A stretch of 64,000 bases of DNA from an uncultured Collinsella sp. (GCA_937995345.1 CALKKS010000004.1:3875-67874); one strand, 5' to 3'; counted from the stretch's first letter, positions 17,009 to 26,044 are shown. The notes: generated by a model not told the origin, from the letters alone. Translations and numbers: made by a program.

Positions 17009-17815
17009 ATGACGCGTAAGCAACCCGCCGCCAACTGCACGCCCGCCACCGGCAAGCCCGCCGGCGCGCAAGCCCCCGCCGACACCGACCTGTGCCGCAA
17101 GCTCACCACCACCGTGGTGCTGGTCCTGTTTGCCCTGGTGGCGATAGCCATGGCAACCTTTGCCTGGTTTTCCATCGCCGATAGCGCCAAAACCCGCATG
17201 CTCATGATCGACGCCAACGCCGACGGTTCGCTGCGCTTTGACCTGGACGAGCATGCTACGTTCGAAGAGTACGTCCACAGTCTGGGCTTCGACCAGATCT
17301 CGGCGCGCATCGCCAGCGAAAAGGGCGTGGACATCGACGCATCCAAGCTCAAACCCGTCACCACGAGCGACTACCAGACCTTTACCTTCGAGGACGGCTC
17401 CACCGCCAATCCCGTCACCGGCGCCTACCTGGAGTTTACGCTGCACTTTATGAGCAGCACGGACCTGCGCGTTCGCCTGACCGGGCAGGATGGCGACGGC
17501 GGCGTGTCCGGCACGCGGTTTAGCTCCGATACGCAGGGCATGGCCAGCGCCATGCGCATGAGCTTTACCGCCGACGGCCAGACCTGGGTCTACAACCCCA
17601 ATGGGGGCGGGGGCTCGTCCGGCACGGCCACCGTCTTTGGGCTCGATTCGGGTGCGGCAACTTCGGCCAGCGACATGTTCGACCTGATAAAGGAAACGGA
17701 TAAGCCGGTAACCGTTCGCATATGGCTCGAGGGAACGGACCCAAATTGCACTAATATGCTAAAGGGGGCTAACTATTCGGTTTCGATGCGCTTTGAGGGC
17801 ATCGAGGAACAGTAG
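17009..17815 (+). CDS. SipW-class signal peptide protein, fourth gene of the locus
   Basis: The 268-residue product has about 30 residues before the hydrophobic core and the junction AMATFAWFSIADSAKT. The mature domain ends with VRIWLEGTDPNCTNM and a final beta strand (YSVSMRFEG), the pattern shared with its neighbours. A Gly-rich loop (NGGGGSSG) lies in the middle. It starts 2 bp after the previous stop, so translation is probably coupled. Its start and length differ from the others, so the four proteins are diverged relatives rather than recent duplicates. Confidence 0.85.
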   Translation: MTRKQPAANCTPATGKPAGAQAPADTDLCRKLTTTVVLVLFALVAIAMATFAWFSIADSAKTRMLMIDANADGSLRFDLDEHATFEEYVHSLGFDQISARIASEKGVDIDASKLKPVTTSDYQTFTFEDGSTANPVTGAYLEFTLHFMSSTDLRVRLTGQDGDGGVSGTRFSSDTQGMASAMRMSFTADGQTWVYNPNGGGGSSGTATVFGLDSGAATSASDMFDLIKETDKPVTVRIWLEGTDPNCTNMLKGANYSVSMRFEGIEEQ

Positions 17816-17875
17816 ATACGCACGGCGGCCACCGGGCCGCGCACGACCTAGTCAGACACGGTAGTAAGGGACATC

Positions 17876-18622
17876 ATGCAATCTGTTAAAAAAGTCGCAT
17901 CCATCGCGCTGAGCGTCGTCATGTGGATCATCATCCTGGTGGCGGCCCTGTATGCGTTTACCACGCTCGCCACACACGAGGACGGCAGCGTGTCCGACAT
18001 CGCCGGCTTTACCCCGCTCGCCGTGCAGTCCGACTCCATGGCGCCCACGTTTAACAAGGGCGACCTCATCGTCATCAAAAAGTGTGACACCTCAAAGCTC
18101 GAGGTGGGCGACATCGTGACGTTCCACACCATCATCGACAACGAGTACGCGCTCAACACGCACCGCATCGCCGCGATCGACGAGGTCAACGGCATGCGCA
18201 GCTTTACCACCAAGGGCGACAACAACGACGTGGCCGATACGCACATCATCAGCGACGGCGACATCGTTGGTAAGTACCTGTTCGCGTTGCCGCAGATGGG
18301 CAAGGTCATGGACTTCCTGTCCAGCTCCATGGGCTTCCTCATCGTGATTGTCCTGCCCATGCTGCTGTTCTTTATCTACCAGGTGTATCACCTCATCGTG
18401 GTGGGCATGAATCTTAAGCGCGCTATGGCCGAGGAGGACCGCCTGGCCGCCGCGGCCGCCATCGTGGACGCCGAGGGCAAGGGCGACACCGCCGTCACCG
18501 CCGATAACGCCGCCGAGCAGCTCGCCCAGGCCGAGGCCAAGCTCGAGGAAGCCCGCCGCCTGAAGGCCGAGGCCGAGGCGGCGATGAACGCAAACAAGCA
18601 GGAGGGCACCGACGGTGAGTGA
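17876..18622 (+). CDS. SipW-like (ER-type) signal peptidase I with a charged C-terminal tail
   Basis: The N-terminal span (residues 8-32) leads to SDSMAPTF with the catalytic Ser54. The second catalytic region reads LNTHRI with His96, not Lys, as in SipW and eukaryotic Sec11; acidic residues D115/D118 in KGDNND complete the family pattern. A second membrane span lies at about 160-185, followed by a 60-residue Ala/Glu-rich helical tail that normal SipW lacks. It should cleave the SipW-class signals of the genes just upstream. It overlaps the AAA+ gene start by 8 bp. Confidence 0.92.
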   Translation: MQSVKKVASIALSVVMWIIILVAALYAFTTLATHEDGSVSDIAGFTPLAVQSDSMAPTFNKGDLIVIKKCDTSKLEVGDIVTFHTIIDNEYALNTHRIAAIDEVNGMRSFTTKGDNNDVADTHIISDGDIVGKYLFALPQMGKVMDFLSSSMGFLIVIVLPMLLFFIYQVYHLIVVGMNLKRAMAEEDRLAAAAAIVDAEGKGDTAVTADNAAEQLAQAEAKLEEARRLKAEAEAAMNANKQEGTDGE

Positions 18623-20324
18623 GTTTCTGGGATTTGCCTGGGAGCTGCTGGCAAAGGTCGTCTACAACGTCGTTGCCGTCGTGAGCTCCATCCTTAACCT
18701 GCTGGTGTTTGGCTGGGTTGAGTACTTCAACATCTTTATGACCTACTTCACCACGTTTGACCTGGTGGGCAAGATCGGCGCGGTCATTCTGTTTGCCATG
18801 CTCATCGCGGTCCCCGTGCTGATCGTGGCCATCCTGGTGCACCGCTACCGCATCAACCGCCGCCTGCATCGCGACGACACGTCCAACAAGGCGCTCTATC
18901 GCGAGATCGGCCGCCTCAACAAGCAGGTGCTCGACCTTATGGACGAGAAGAACAAGCTGCTGGCGCTCAAGGTCAATGCCATGGGCGGCACCAAGCAGAT
19001 TCCGTACGTGGGCGCCTCGGCCCTGGCCGACGACCACCTGCCCACGGTGGGCAACGTGGTGGGCGCCGCTGCGGGCGCGGGCACGGTCGCAGGCGCGGCA
19101 CCGGGCGAGGGCGTCACGGCCGCCGTGGTGTCGGGCAACGCATCGCTCGCGCTCGATGGCGAGGGCGTCAAGGACGCCGCGGCCGCCATGGCCAAGGCCA
19201 CCGTCGAGGCCAAGACCCTTGCCGAGGAAAAAGAGATCGCCCAGGCCAACCGCTTCCCTAAGCTGTCCCTTGTGGACCTTAAGTACCGCGACTGGGAATC
19301 GCCGGTTTACGACGATGCCATCTCGCTGGAGGACTTTGTCGACAGCTTCCGCGCGTTCGCCTGCAGCCAGATGAAGCTCTACTACACGCCCGAGGTCATC
19401 CGCCGCTTTGTGGCCGGCATGGCCGCCTCCAAGCTACTGATCCTGGAGGGTATCTCGGGTACCGGTAAGACCTCGCTGCCCTACAGCTTTAGCCGCTATT
19501 TGGACAACCCCGCGACCATCGTGTCGGTGCAGCCGAGCTTCCGTGACCGCACCGAGGTGCTCGGCTACTTTAACGAGTTTTCCAAGCGCTTTAACGAGAC
19601 CGAGTTCCTCCGCGCCGTGTACGAGGCGGGCCTGCGCCAGGACCCGTCCATGATCGTGCTCGACGAGATGAACCTCGCCCGCGTGGAGTACTACTTTGCC
19701 GAGATCCTGTCGGTGCTCGAGATGCCCAGCCACGACGAGTGGGTGCTCGACCTGGTTCCCACCCAGTGGGCCGCCGATCCCAAGGCGCTGCACGACGGCA
19801 AGCTTACCATCCCCGACAGCCTGTGGTTTATTGGCACGGCCAACAACGACGACTCCACCTTTACCATCACGGACAAGGTGTACGACCGCGCGATCCCCAT
19901 CGAGCTCAACGAGCGCGCCGACGCGTTTGAGTGCGAGCCGCACGAGCGCGTGCACGTGACGGCCGACCACCTGCAGTATCTGTTCCAGAAGGCCAAGGTC
20001 GAGTACGTGATCGATGACGAGCTGCTCGAGAAAATGCACAAGCTGGACCAGTACCTGCAGACCCGCTTTAAGCTGGCGTTTGGCAACCGTATCATCAAGC
20101 AGATGTACGACTTTATCCCCGTGTACGTGGCGTGCGGCGGCACCGAGCTGGGCGGCATGGACTACATCATCGCCCGCAAGGTGCTCAAGAAGTTTGAGTC
20201 CATGAACGTGAGCTTTGTGCGCGACGAGATGAAGGGACTAATTGAGTACATCGAGAAGACCTTTGGCGAGGGCGGCCTGCCCGATTCCGTCATGTACCTG
20301 CAGCGGATCCAGAACTTCTACTAA
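18615..20324 (+). CDS. Membrane-anchored McrB-like AAA+ ATPase
   Basis: The 569-residue product starts at GTG 18615, inside the end of the peptidase gene. Two membrane spans (about 10-35 and 50-76) are followed by a short coiled coil, an Ala/Gly-rich linker, and an AAA+ module: Walker A GISGTGKTS (279-287), Walker B MIVLDEMN (346-353) with the MNLARVEYYF continuation typical of McrB/MoxR-like AAA+, and sensor FIGTANND (405-412). McrB itself is a soluble GTPase that drives the McrC nuclease; a membrane-anchored version inside a secretion locus is unusual. It probably powers assembly or remodelling at the membrane with the next gene's product. Confidence 0.88.
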   Translation: MSEFLGFAWELLAKVVYNVVAVVSSILNLLVFGWVEYFNIFMTYFTTFDLVGKIGAVILFAMLIAVPVLIVAILVHRYRINRRLHRDDTSNKALYREIGRLNKQVLDLMDEKNKLLALKVNAMGGTKQIPYVGASALADDHLPTVGNVVGAAAGAGTVAGAAPGEGVTAAVVSGNASLALDGEGVKDAAAAMAKATVEAKTLAEEKEIAQANRFPKLSLVDLKYRDWESPVYDDAISLEDFVDSFRAFACSQMKLYYTPEVIRRFVAGMAASKLLILEGISGTGKTSLPYSFSRYLDNPATIVSVQPSFRDRTEVLGYFNEFSKRFNETEFLRAVYEAGLRQDPSMIVLDEMNLARVEYYFAEILSVLEMPSHDEWVLDLVPTQWAADPKALHDGKLTIPDSLWFIGTANNDDSTFTITDKVYDRAIPIELNERADAFECEPHERVHVTADHLQYLFQKAKVEYVIDDELLEKMHKLDQYLQTRFKLAFGNRIIKQMYDFIPVYVACGGTELGGMDYIIARKVLKKFESMNVSFVRDEMKGLIEYIEKTFGEGGLPDSVMYLQRIQNFY

Positions 20325-20334
20325 TGGCGTAGAT

Positions 20335-20365
20335 GCGGGGCGGCGTGATGTCGCCCCGCCCCTTT
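20335..20365 (+). terminator. Intercistronic hairpin between the AAA+ and coiled-coil genes
   Basis: GCGGGGCG pairs with CGCCCCGC and is followed by CCCTTT. The T tract is short, so it may only attenuate or protect the transcript rather than end it. Confidence 0.45.
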
Positions 20366-20393
20366 CCGATCGATCCAACCTATGGAGTAACCC

Positions 20394-22640
20394 ATGTCCG
20401 AGACCATTCAGGACCTCTATACCAGCTTCTCCGAGCAGATGGAGCCCATCCAGGAGGACAGCCGCTACTTTCGCTATCTGTTTGAGATGGCGCAGGCCTC
20501 GGGCACCACGATCGAGCAGCAGCGCGAGGAGCTCGTCAAGGTGGTGGACGAGGAATGGATCAGCATGATCGAGGACTCGCTCGACGCCATCAACACCATT
20601 ATCGAAAAGCCGCGCCGCTTTATCACCACCGAGGAAGAGGTGGTGCCGGTCTCGCTTGCCAAAAAGATCAGCGCCGACAGTGTTCGCCATCTGAGCCAGA
20701 ACACGCAGTTCTTGGCGCCGAGCGACGATGGCGGCGTCCACCCCACGCGCATCCTCAACGTCAATACCGTCGAGACGTACGACCTGTACGAGAACCGCTT
20801 TATCTACCACCTGATTCAGCGCCTGCTGACGTTTGTGGACAAGCGTACCGACGTGATCTTTTGGTCGACGGGCAACGAGATCCGCAACCGCTTTAAGATG
20901 CACAGCAAGATCGACGATGCGTACGAGGAGATTGAGTACAACGTCGAGATGACGGTCAAGAACCGCCAGAGCTTTGCCGAGAACGACGCCGACAACATGG
21001 ACGTCTTTATGCGCATCGACCGCGTGCGCCGCCTGGTCATGGCGCTGCGCGGCGCGTCGTTCTGCCAGATCATGAACGGCTGCAGCGCGGTTCGCAGCCC
21101 CATCCAGCGCACCAACCTCATCATGAAGGACCCCAACTACCGCAAGTGCTACCAGCTGTGGCAGTTTATGGAGCGCTACGACAAGGTGGGCTACAACATC
21201 GACGTGCAGCAGCAGTCGCTGGCGTTCGATGACGAGTACATGGTGCAGATGTACACCAACCTCATTAACAACTACACCGTCTTTAAGAGCCTGACCGATG
21301 ACGAGCGCAACCTGCAGGAGCTCGAGAGCGTGCAACACGCGCCGGTGGCGCCCAAGTTTATTAAGGAGATTAAGGAGGTGCAGGTCGATAGCCCCGACCT
21401 GCCCGACGTCGAGGTCCGCCGCGTGTTTGTGGAGGAGGTCACGCAGGCCCAGCTCGATGCCGAGCAGGCGCTGGCCGAGGCGCGCGAGCAGATCGAGGAG
21501 CTGCAGGGGCAGGTCAAGTCTTGGAAGGTTCAGGCCCATGCGCTGACCGACGAGCGCGACGACCTGGCCGACGAGTTGGACGAGGCAAAGACGCGCGAGC
21601 TGGCGTTGACGCAGCGTGCACAGATGGCCGAGGCTGATGTTGAGGAGCTGCAAGGTTCGCTGGAGGATGTCGAGGCGGGCAAGAAGGCTGCCGAGGCCGC
21701 CGCTGTCGAGGCGCGTGAGACCGGGGCGGCGCAGCTGGCGCAGATGCGTGCCGAGGCCGATGCCGAGGTCGCGGCCGCTCGTGCCGACGCGGACGCCAAG
21801 GTTGCTGCCGCCGAGCAGGCCGCTGCCGCTCAGGTCGCGCAGGTTAAGCACGATGCTACTGCGGCCCTGGCCGCCAAGACGGCTGCCGACGCTGCCGAGC
21901 TGCAGGCCACCAAGGACACTGCTGCGGCCGAGCTCGCCGCCGTGCGTGAGGCCTCTGCCAAGGAAGCGGCTGCACTGCATGCCAAGCTGGATGCCGCCGA
22001 GCTGCGCATTGAGGAAGTGCAGCTGACGGCCGAGCGTGATGCTCGCGCCGCGCAGGAGGCGGCCGACGCCGCGGCAGCCGCAGCGGAGCAGGCGCTCGCC
22101 GACACCGTTGCCGCGTCCGAGGCGAAGGTCTCCGCCGCCCAGCAGGCCGCCGATGCCGCGATCGATGCTGCCCGCGCCGCCGCCGACTCTGCCGTTGAGC
22201 AGGCTGCGGTGGATGCCAACGAAAAGGTCGCCGCCTCTGCCGCCGAGCGCGACGCCGCCACGCGTGCCGCCGAGGAGGCCCGTGCCGACGCCGACGCGCG
22301 TATCGCCGCAGCCGAGCTCGAGGCCGGGGAGCGCATCGAGCAGGAGGTCGCCGCCGTCCGCGCCGCTTGCGAACGCGAGGTCGAAGCCGCTCGCGCGGAG
22401 ATGCAGCAGCGCCTGGATGCACTGGCGCAAGAACTGGAGCAGGCCGAGCGCAATCGCGAGCGTGCCGAGCGCCGCGCCGAGGGCAACAGCCTGTCGCGCT
22501 ATCTGCTGGCCCGCCTGCGCGGCGAGGCTGGCGAGAGCGTGGCCGCCGCGCCTGACGAGGATGGCGCTTCTGCGGCGGATGCCACCGAGGCCGAGGTCGC
22601 TGCCGACCCCGAGACTTCCGCAAAGGACGACGACAAGTGA
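20394..22640 (+). CDS. DUF2357-like protein with a very long alanine-rich coiled coil (McrC-position partner)
   Basis: The 748-residue product has two parts. Residues 1 to about 330 contain NTVETYDLYENRFIYHLIQRL and, later, RTNLIMKDPNYRKCYQLWQF. These resemble the DUF2357 domain that normally sits in front of a PD-(D/E)xK nuclease in McrC-like partners of McrB; this is from memory and needs an HMM check. Instead of a nuclease, residues of about 345-700 form an Ala/Glu/Asp-rich coiled coil with long runs of ADAAAA-type heptads. The tail is acidic. There is no signal peptide. It directly follows the McrB-like gene, so I infer a physical complex. Confidence 0.75.
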   Translation: MSETIQDLYTSFSEQMEPIQEDSRYFRYLFEMAQASGTTIEQQREELVKVVDEEWISMIEDSLDAINTIIEKPRRFITTEEEVVPVSLAKKISADSVRHLSQNTQFLAPSDDGGVHPTRILNVNTVETYDLYENRFIYHLIQRLLTFVDKRTDVIFWSTGNEIRNRFKMHSKIDDAYEEIEYNVEMTVKNRQSFAENDADNMDVFMRIDRVRRLVMALRGASFCQIMNGCSAVRSPIQRTNLIMKDPNYRKCYQLWQFMERYDKVGYNIDVQQQSLAFDDEYMVQMYTNLINNYTVFKSLTDDERNLQELESVQHAPVAPKFIKEIKEVQVDSPDLPDVEVRRVFVEEVTQAQLDAEQALAEAREQIEELQGQVKSWKVQAHALTDERDDLADELDEAKTRELALTQRAQMAEADVEELQGSLEDVEAGKKAAEAAAVEARETGAAQLAQMRAEADAEVAAARADADAKVAAAEQAAAAQVAQVKHDATAALAAKTAADAAELQATKDTAAAELAAVREASAKEAAALHAKLDAAELRIEEVQLTAERDARAAQEAADAAAAAAEQALADTVAASEAKVSAAQQAADAAIDAARAAADSAVEQAAVDANEKVAASAAERDAATRAAEEARADADARIAAAELEAGERIEQEVAAVRAACEREVEAARAEMQQRLDALAQELEQAERNRERAERRAEGNSLSRYLLARLRGEAGESVAAAPDEDGASAADATEAEVAADPETSAKDDDK

Positions 22641-23344
22641 TGAAGCACGTGCTCCGCGTGATCAACGTGCTGGCGACCGTGGTGATTCTCGTCGCCTTTG
22701 TGGTGCTGCTGCGCACGGTGTTCACGCCCGCTGGCGAGATTCCCACCATCATGGACTACGGCTTTATGCGTACGTTGACCGGCTCGATGGAGCCGGCGAT
22801 TCCCGTGCATTCGTTTATCGTCGTCGATACCGACAACAGCCAGGTCTACCAGGTGGGCGACATCATCACCTTCCATTCGTCCGATGACGCGCTGGAGGGT
22901 TCGCTCAACACGCACCGCATCGTATCCGTGGAGGCCGCGTCCGACGGCTCGCCGGTCTACCACACCAAGGGTGACGCCAATCCAGTCGAGGACGCCGCGC
23001 CCGTGCCCGCCGCCGACGTGGTTGGCCGCGTGGTCTTTGTCTCGGCAGGCCTGGGCGTGGTGGTGTCGCTGCTCACCAATCCGCTGCTGTTCTTTCCGCT
23101 TATCGTGGTGCCGTTGATTGTGCTGCTGGTGCTCGAAATTCGCCATATGGTTAAGGCCACGCAAGATGTGGCGCGTGCCGAGGACGAGGCCGCCTTGCGT
23201 GCTGCCGTGGAGCAGATTCGCGAAAAGCGCCGCCGCGAGCAGGAGGGCCGGGACGACGCCAAGGACCCAGGCGATGACGATCGTGCCCAGGATAGTGCGG
23301 AAGCCGACCCCGACGTCCTCGACGATTCCAACCGCTCGGCATAG
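22637..23344 (+). CDS. Second SipW-like (ER-type) signal peptidase I
   Basis: The 235-residue product has a hydrophobic N-terminal span, LTGSMEPAI with catalytic Ser50, LNTHRI with His93 and the KGDAN block: a Ser-His ER-type signal peptidase. Two further hydrophobic segments lie at about 150-178, and the tail is strongly charged (basic, then acidic). The start is GTG 22637 or ATG 22640; both overlap the upstream stop, and AAAGGA at 22622 fits the GTG slightly better. It is only loosely similar to the peptidase at 17876, so the locus has two distinct processing enzymes, perhaps for different subunits. Confidence 0.9.
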   Translation: MMKHVLRVINVLATVVILVAFVVLLRTVFTPAGEIPTIMDYGFMRTLTGSMEPAIPVHSFIVVDTDNSQVYQVGDIITFHSSDDALEGSLNTHRIVSVEAASDGSPVYHTKGDANPVEDAAPVPAADVVGRVVFVSAGLGVVVSLLTNPLLFFPLIVVPLIVLLVLEIRHMVKATQDVARAEDEAALRAAVEQIREKRRREQEGRDDAKDPGDDDRAQDSAEADPDVLDDSNRSA

Positions 23345-23469
23345 CGCGTCTGTGCCTTTCGTCCCTGCAATTTGGACGCCTATAGATGTTCCGAATCGTC
23401 TGCTTTTTCATGCCGATATTCGTGCTACAGTTTGAGCGCTTTGTTGCCAATTGATTTCGGGGGAGTGGA

Positions 23470-24492
23470 ATGGAACAGGAGCGCGCAGCGCAGCACGCAC
23501 GCGAAAAGGCTTCGGTGCCGATGACGGCGGCGTCCGATTTTGTCGTGCCCGAGGGCACCGATGAGCTCAGCCGCAGCACCCGCCGTGCATGGCGCGACCG
23601 CCTGAACAGCGCTTCGACGCGCAAGATGATCACGGGCGTCCTGGCAACGCTGGTGGGCGGTTCGTTTTGGGGCTTCTCGGGCACCAGCGCGAGCTTTCTG
23701 TTCGATACCTATCACGTCGACACCTTGTGGCTTATGAGCGTGCGCCAGATTCTCGCCGGTCTACTCTTTATGGCCGTGGTTGTTACGCGCGACCGCGAGC
23801 GCCTGATTAAGCTCTGGACCACACCCGCCGATCGCAAGCAGCTGCTGCTCTTCACCGCCTTTGGCCTGCTGTTCAACCAGTTTTGCTATCTTTCGGCCGT
23901 GCGCCTGACGAACGCCGGAACCGCGACGGTGCTCCAGTGCCTGCAGCTCGTTATCATCATGGGCTACACCTGCGTGACCGATCGCCGCATGCCGCGCACT
24001 CGCGAAGTCATCGGCATTGGCCTGGCTTTGGGTGGAACCTTTTTAATCGCCACCGGCGGCGACCCCACCAGCCTGAATATCTCGCCGCTTGGCCTGGCAG
24101 CAGGTCTTATGTGTGCGGTCAGCGCCACGTGTATGGCGGTGATTCCCGCCAAGATCCTGCCCGAATACGGCAGCCCCATCGTCACGGGCTCGGCAATGCT
24201 CACGGCGGGCGTGGTCTCGTGTGTCTTCGTGCAGCCCTGGGCGCATATGCCGGCGCTCGACGCTGCCGGCATTGAGGCGCTTGCGGTGTTCGTGGTTATC
24301 GGCTCGTTTTTCGCTTACATGCTCTATATGCAGGGCGTTAAGGACATCGGCTCGGTGCGTGCGAGCCTCATCGGAACTGTGGAGCCGGTTTCGGCGACCA
24401 TCACCAGCGCCGTTATGCTGGGCACGGTGTTTTTGCCGACCGATCTTATCGGCTTTGCCATGATCATCGTGATGATGTTCCTCACGGTGTAG
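23470..24492 (+). CDS. EamA/DMT-superfamily transporter
   Basis: The 340-residue product has about ten hydrophobic segments arranged as two EamA repeats, after a 50-residue polar N terminus. Typical EamA elements are visible: GGSFWGFSGTSA at the first span, LRQ-like VRQILAG at the second, and VEPVSATI near the last, the conserved PV-helix of the second repeat. Such proteins export or import amino acids and other small metabolites; the substrate cannot be predicted. ATG at 23470 follows GGGGGAGTGGA. It is monocistronic between the fibre locus and glmM. Confidence 0.88.
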   Translation: MEQERAAQHAREKASVPMTAASDFVVPEGTDELSRSTRRAWRDRLNSASTRKMITGVLATLVGGSFWGFSGTSASFLFDTYHVDTLWLMSVRQILAGLLFMAVVVTRDRERLIKLWTTPADRKQLLLFTAFGLLFNQFCYLSAVRLTNAGTATVLQCLQLVIIMGYTCVTDRRMPRTREVIGIGLALGGTFLIATGGDPTSLNISPLGLAAGLMCAVSATCMAVIPAKILPEYGSPIVTGSAMLTAGVVSCVFVQPWAHMPALDAAGIEALAVFVVIGSFFAYMLYMQGVKDIGSVRASLIGTVEPVSATITSAVMLGTVFLPTDLIGFAMIIVMMFLTV

Positions 24493-24573
24493 CCCCTACG
24501 GTTGCTTTAAAGGATAATAGGCTGGCGGCGCGTTGCTTTGGCGGCGCGCCTTTGTCTATAGAGAGGACCTCTT

Positions 24574-25905
24574 ATGAAGTACTTTGGCACCGACGGATTT
24601 CGCGGCGAGGCCAATGTTGGGCTGACCGTAGAGCATGCGTACAAGATCGGCCGTTTTGTGGGTTGGTATTACGGTGCCAACCGCGAGCGCAAGGCACGCG
24701 TGATCGTGGGCAAGGACACGCGTCGTTCGAGCTACATGTTCGAGGCGGCGCTGGTGAGCGGCCTGGTCGCGAGCGGTGCGGACGCATATATGCTGCATGT
24801 GATCCCAACGCCGGGCGTGGCGCATCAGACCGTGGAGGGCTGCTTCGATTGCGGCATCATGATCAGCGCGAGCCACAACCCGTTTTGCGATAACGGCATT
24901 AAGCTCGTCAACAGCGACGGCTTTAAGATGGACGAGGACGTGCTGGAGCTCATCGAGGACTATATCGATGGCAAGAGCGAGGTGCCGCTGGCCACGGGCA
25001 ACCACATCGGTGCCACGGTGGACTACATGCAGGGCCGCAACCGCTATATTGCCTCGCTCATTGCAAGTGCGAACTTTTCGCTGCAGGGCGTTAAGATTGG
25101 TCTCGACTGCGCCAACGGCTCGGCGTCCTCGGTTGCCAAGCCGGTATTCGACGCGCTGGGCGCCGACGTGCGCGTGATCAACGCCGCGCCCGATGGTTTT
25201 AACATCAACGTCGACTGCGGCTCCACGCATATGGAGCGCCTGCAGCGCCACGTGGTGGAGCAGGGCCTGGACGTGGGTTTTGCCTACGACGGCGATGCCG
25301 ACCGCTGCCTGGCCGTGGACGAGCGCGGCCGCGTGGTCGACGGCGACCAGATCCTGTACGTGTGCGGTGTGTACCTGAACAAGCACGGTCGCCTTTCGGG
25401 CGGTACCGTGGTGCCGACGATTGCCAGCAACTTTGGCCTGGTCAAGTCGCTGGAGCTTGCCGGTCTGAGCGCCGTGACCAGTGGCGTGGGCGACCGTCAC
25501 GTGTACGCCAAGATGCGCGAGGGCGGCTACAGCCTGGGTGGCGAGCAGACGGGCCACACGATCTTTGGCGATATCGAGCGCACAGGCGACGGCATTATGA
25601 CTTCGCTGCGCGTGATGGAAGTGATTCGCGCCGAGCGCGAGACGCTCTCGCAGCTCACGGCTCCGTGCAAGCTGCTGCCGCAGGCGCAGGTTGCCGTGCG
25701 CGTGGCGGATAAGGACGCCGCGCTCGAGAACATGGGCGTGCAGAACGCGATCGCCGAGGCCGAGGCCGCGCTGGCGGGCGAGGGCCGCGTGCTCGTGCGC
25801 AAGAGCGGAACCGAGTCGGTGATTCGCGTGCTGGCCGAAGCCCCCGACCAAGCAGCTGCCGACGCAGCCATGAAGCGCATCGCCAACGCACTGGAGGCTC
25901 TGTAG
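24574..25905 (+). CDS. glmM: Phosphoglucosamine mutase
   Basis: The 443-residue length is normal for GlmM. It begins YFGTDGFRGEAN and has the catalytic serine loop ISASHNP (Ser100), the magnesium loop YDGDADRC, the sugar-binding GEQTGH and the C-terminal phosphate-binding KSGTESVIR. GlmM interconverts glucosamine-6-phosphate and glucosamine-1-phosphate for UDP-GlcNAc, the precursor of peptidoglycan and surface glycans. AGAGAGGACC precedes the ATG. It is a stand-alone gene followed by palindromic sequences. Confidence 0.95.
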   Translation: MKYFGTDGFRGEANVGLTVEHAYKIGRFVGWYYGANRERKARVIVGKDTRRSSYMFEAALVSGLVASGADAYMLHVIPTPGVAHQTVEGCFDCGIMISASHNPFCDNGIKLVNSDGFKMDEDVLELIEDYIDGKSEVPLATGNHIGATVDYMQGRNRYIASLIASANFSLQGVKIGLDCANGSASSVAKPVFDALGADVRVINAAPDGFNINVDCGSTHMERLQRHVVEQGLDVGFAYDGDADRCLAVDERGRVVDGDQILYVCGVYLNKHGRLSGGTVVPTIASNFGLVKSLELAGLSAVTSGVGDRHVYAKMREGGYSLGGEQTGHTIFGDIERTGDGIMTSLRVMEVIRAERETLSQLTAPCKLLPQAQVAVRVADKDAALENMGVQNAIAEAEAALAGEGRVLVRKSGTESVIRVLAEAPDQAAADAAMKRIANALEAL

Positions 25906-26044
25906 TTACGCGGTTTTACCAAACCGCGTAACTGCTCGACGCTGCAAACGGCCCCAAGCGGCAATCTGACGTTCAATTTCAAGGGCGCGACCAGAAGGTC
26001 AGCGTCCTTTCATTTCACGTCACCTTGCTCGCTTGGGGCCGTTT
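25904..26044. repeat. Two palindromic structures downstream of glmM
   Basis: AGTTACGCGGTTT (25904-25916) and AAACCGCGTAACT (25921-25933) are perfect 13-bp arms starting at the glmM stop codon. Next, AAACGGCCCCAAGCG (25946-25960) and CGCTTGGGGCCGTTT (26030-26044) are perfect 15-bp arms enclosing 69 bp and ending in TTTT. The second could end glmM transcripts, or it may be a small mobile or structured element. Confidence 0.65.
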
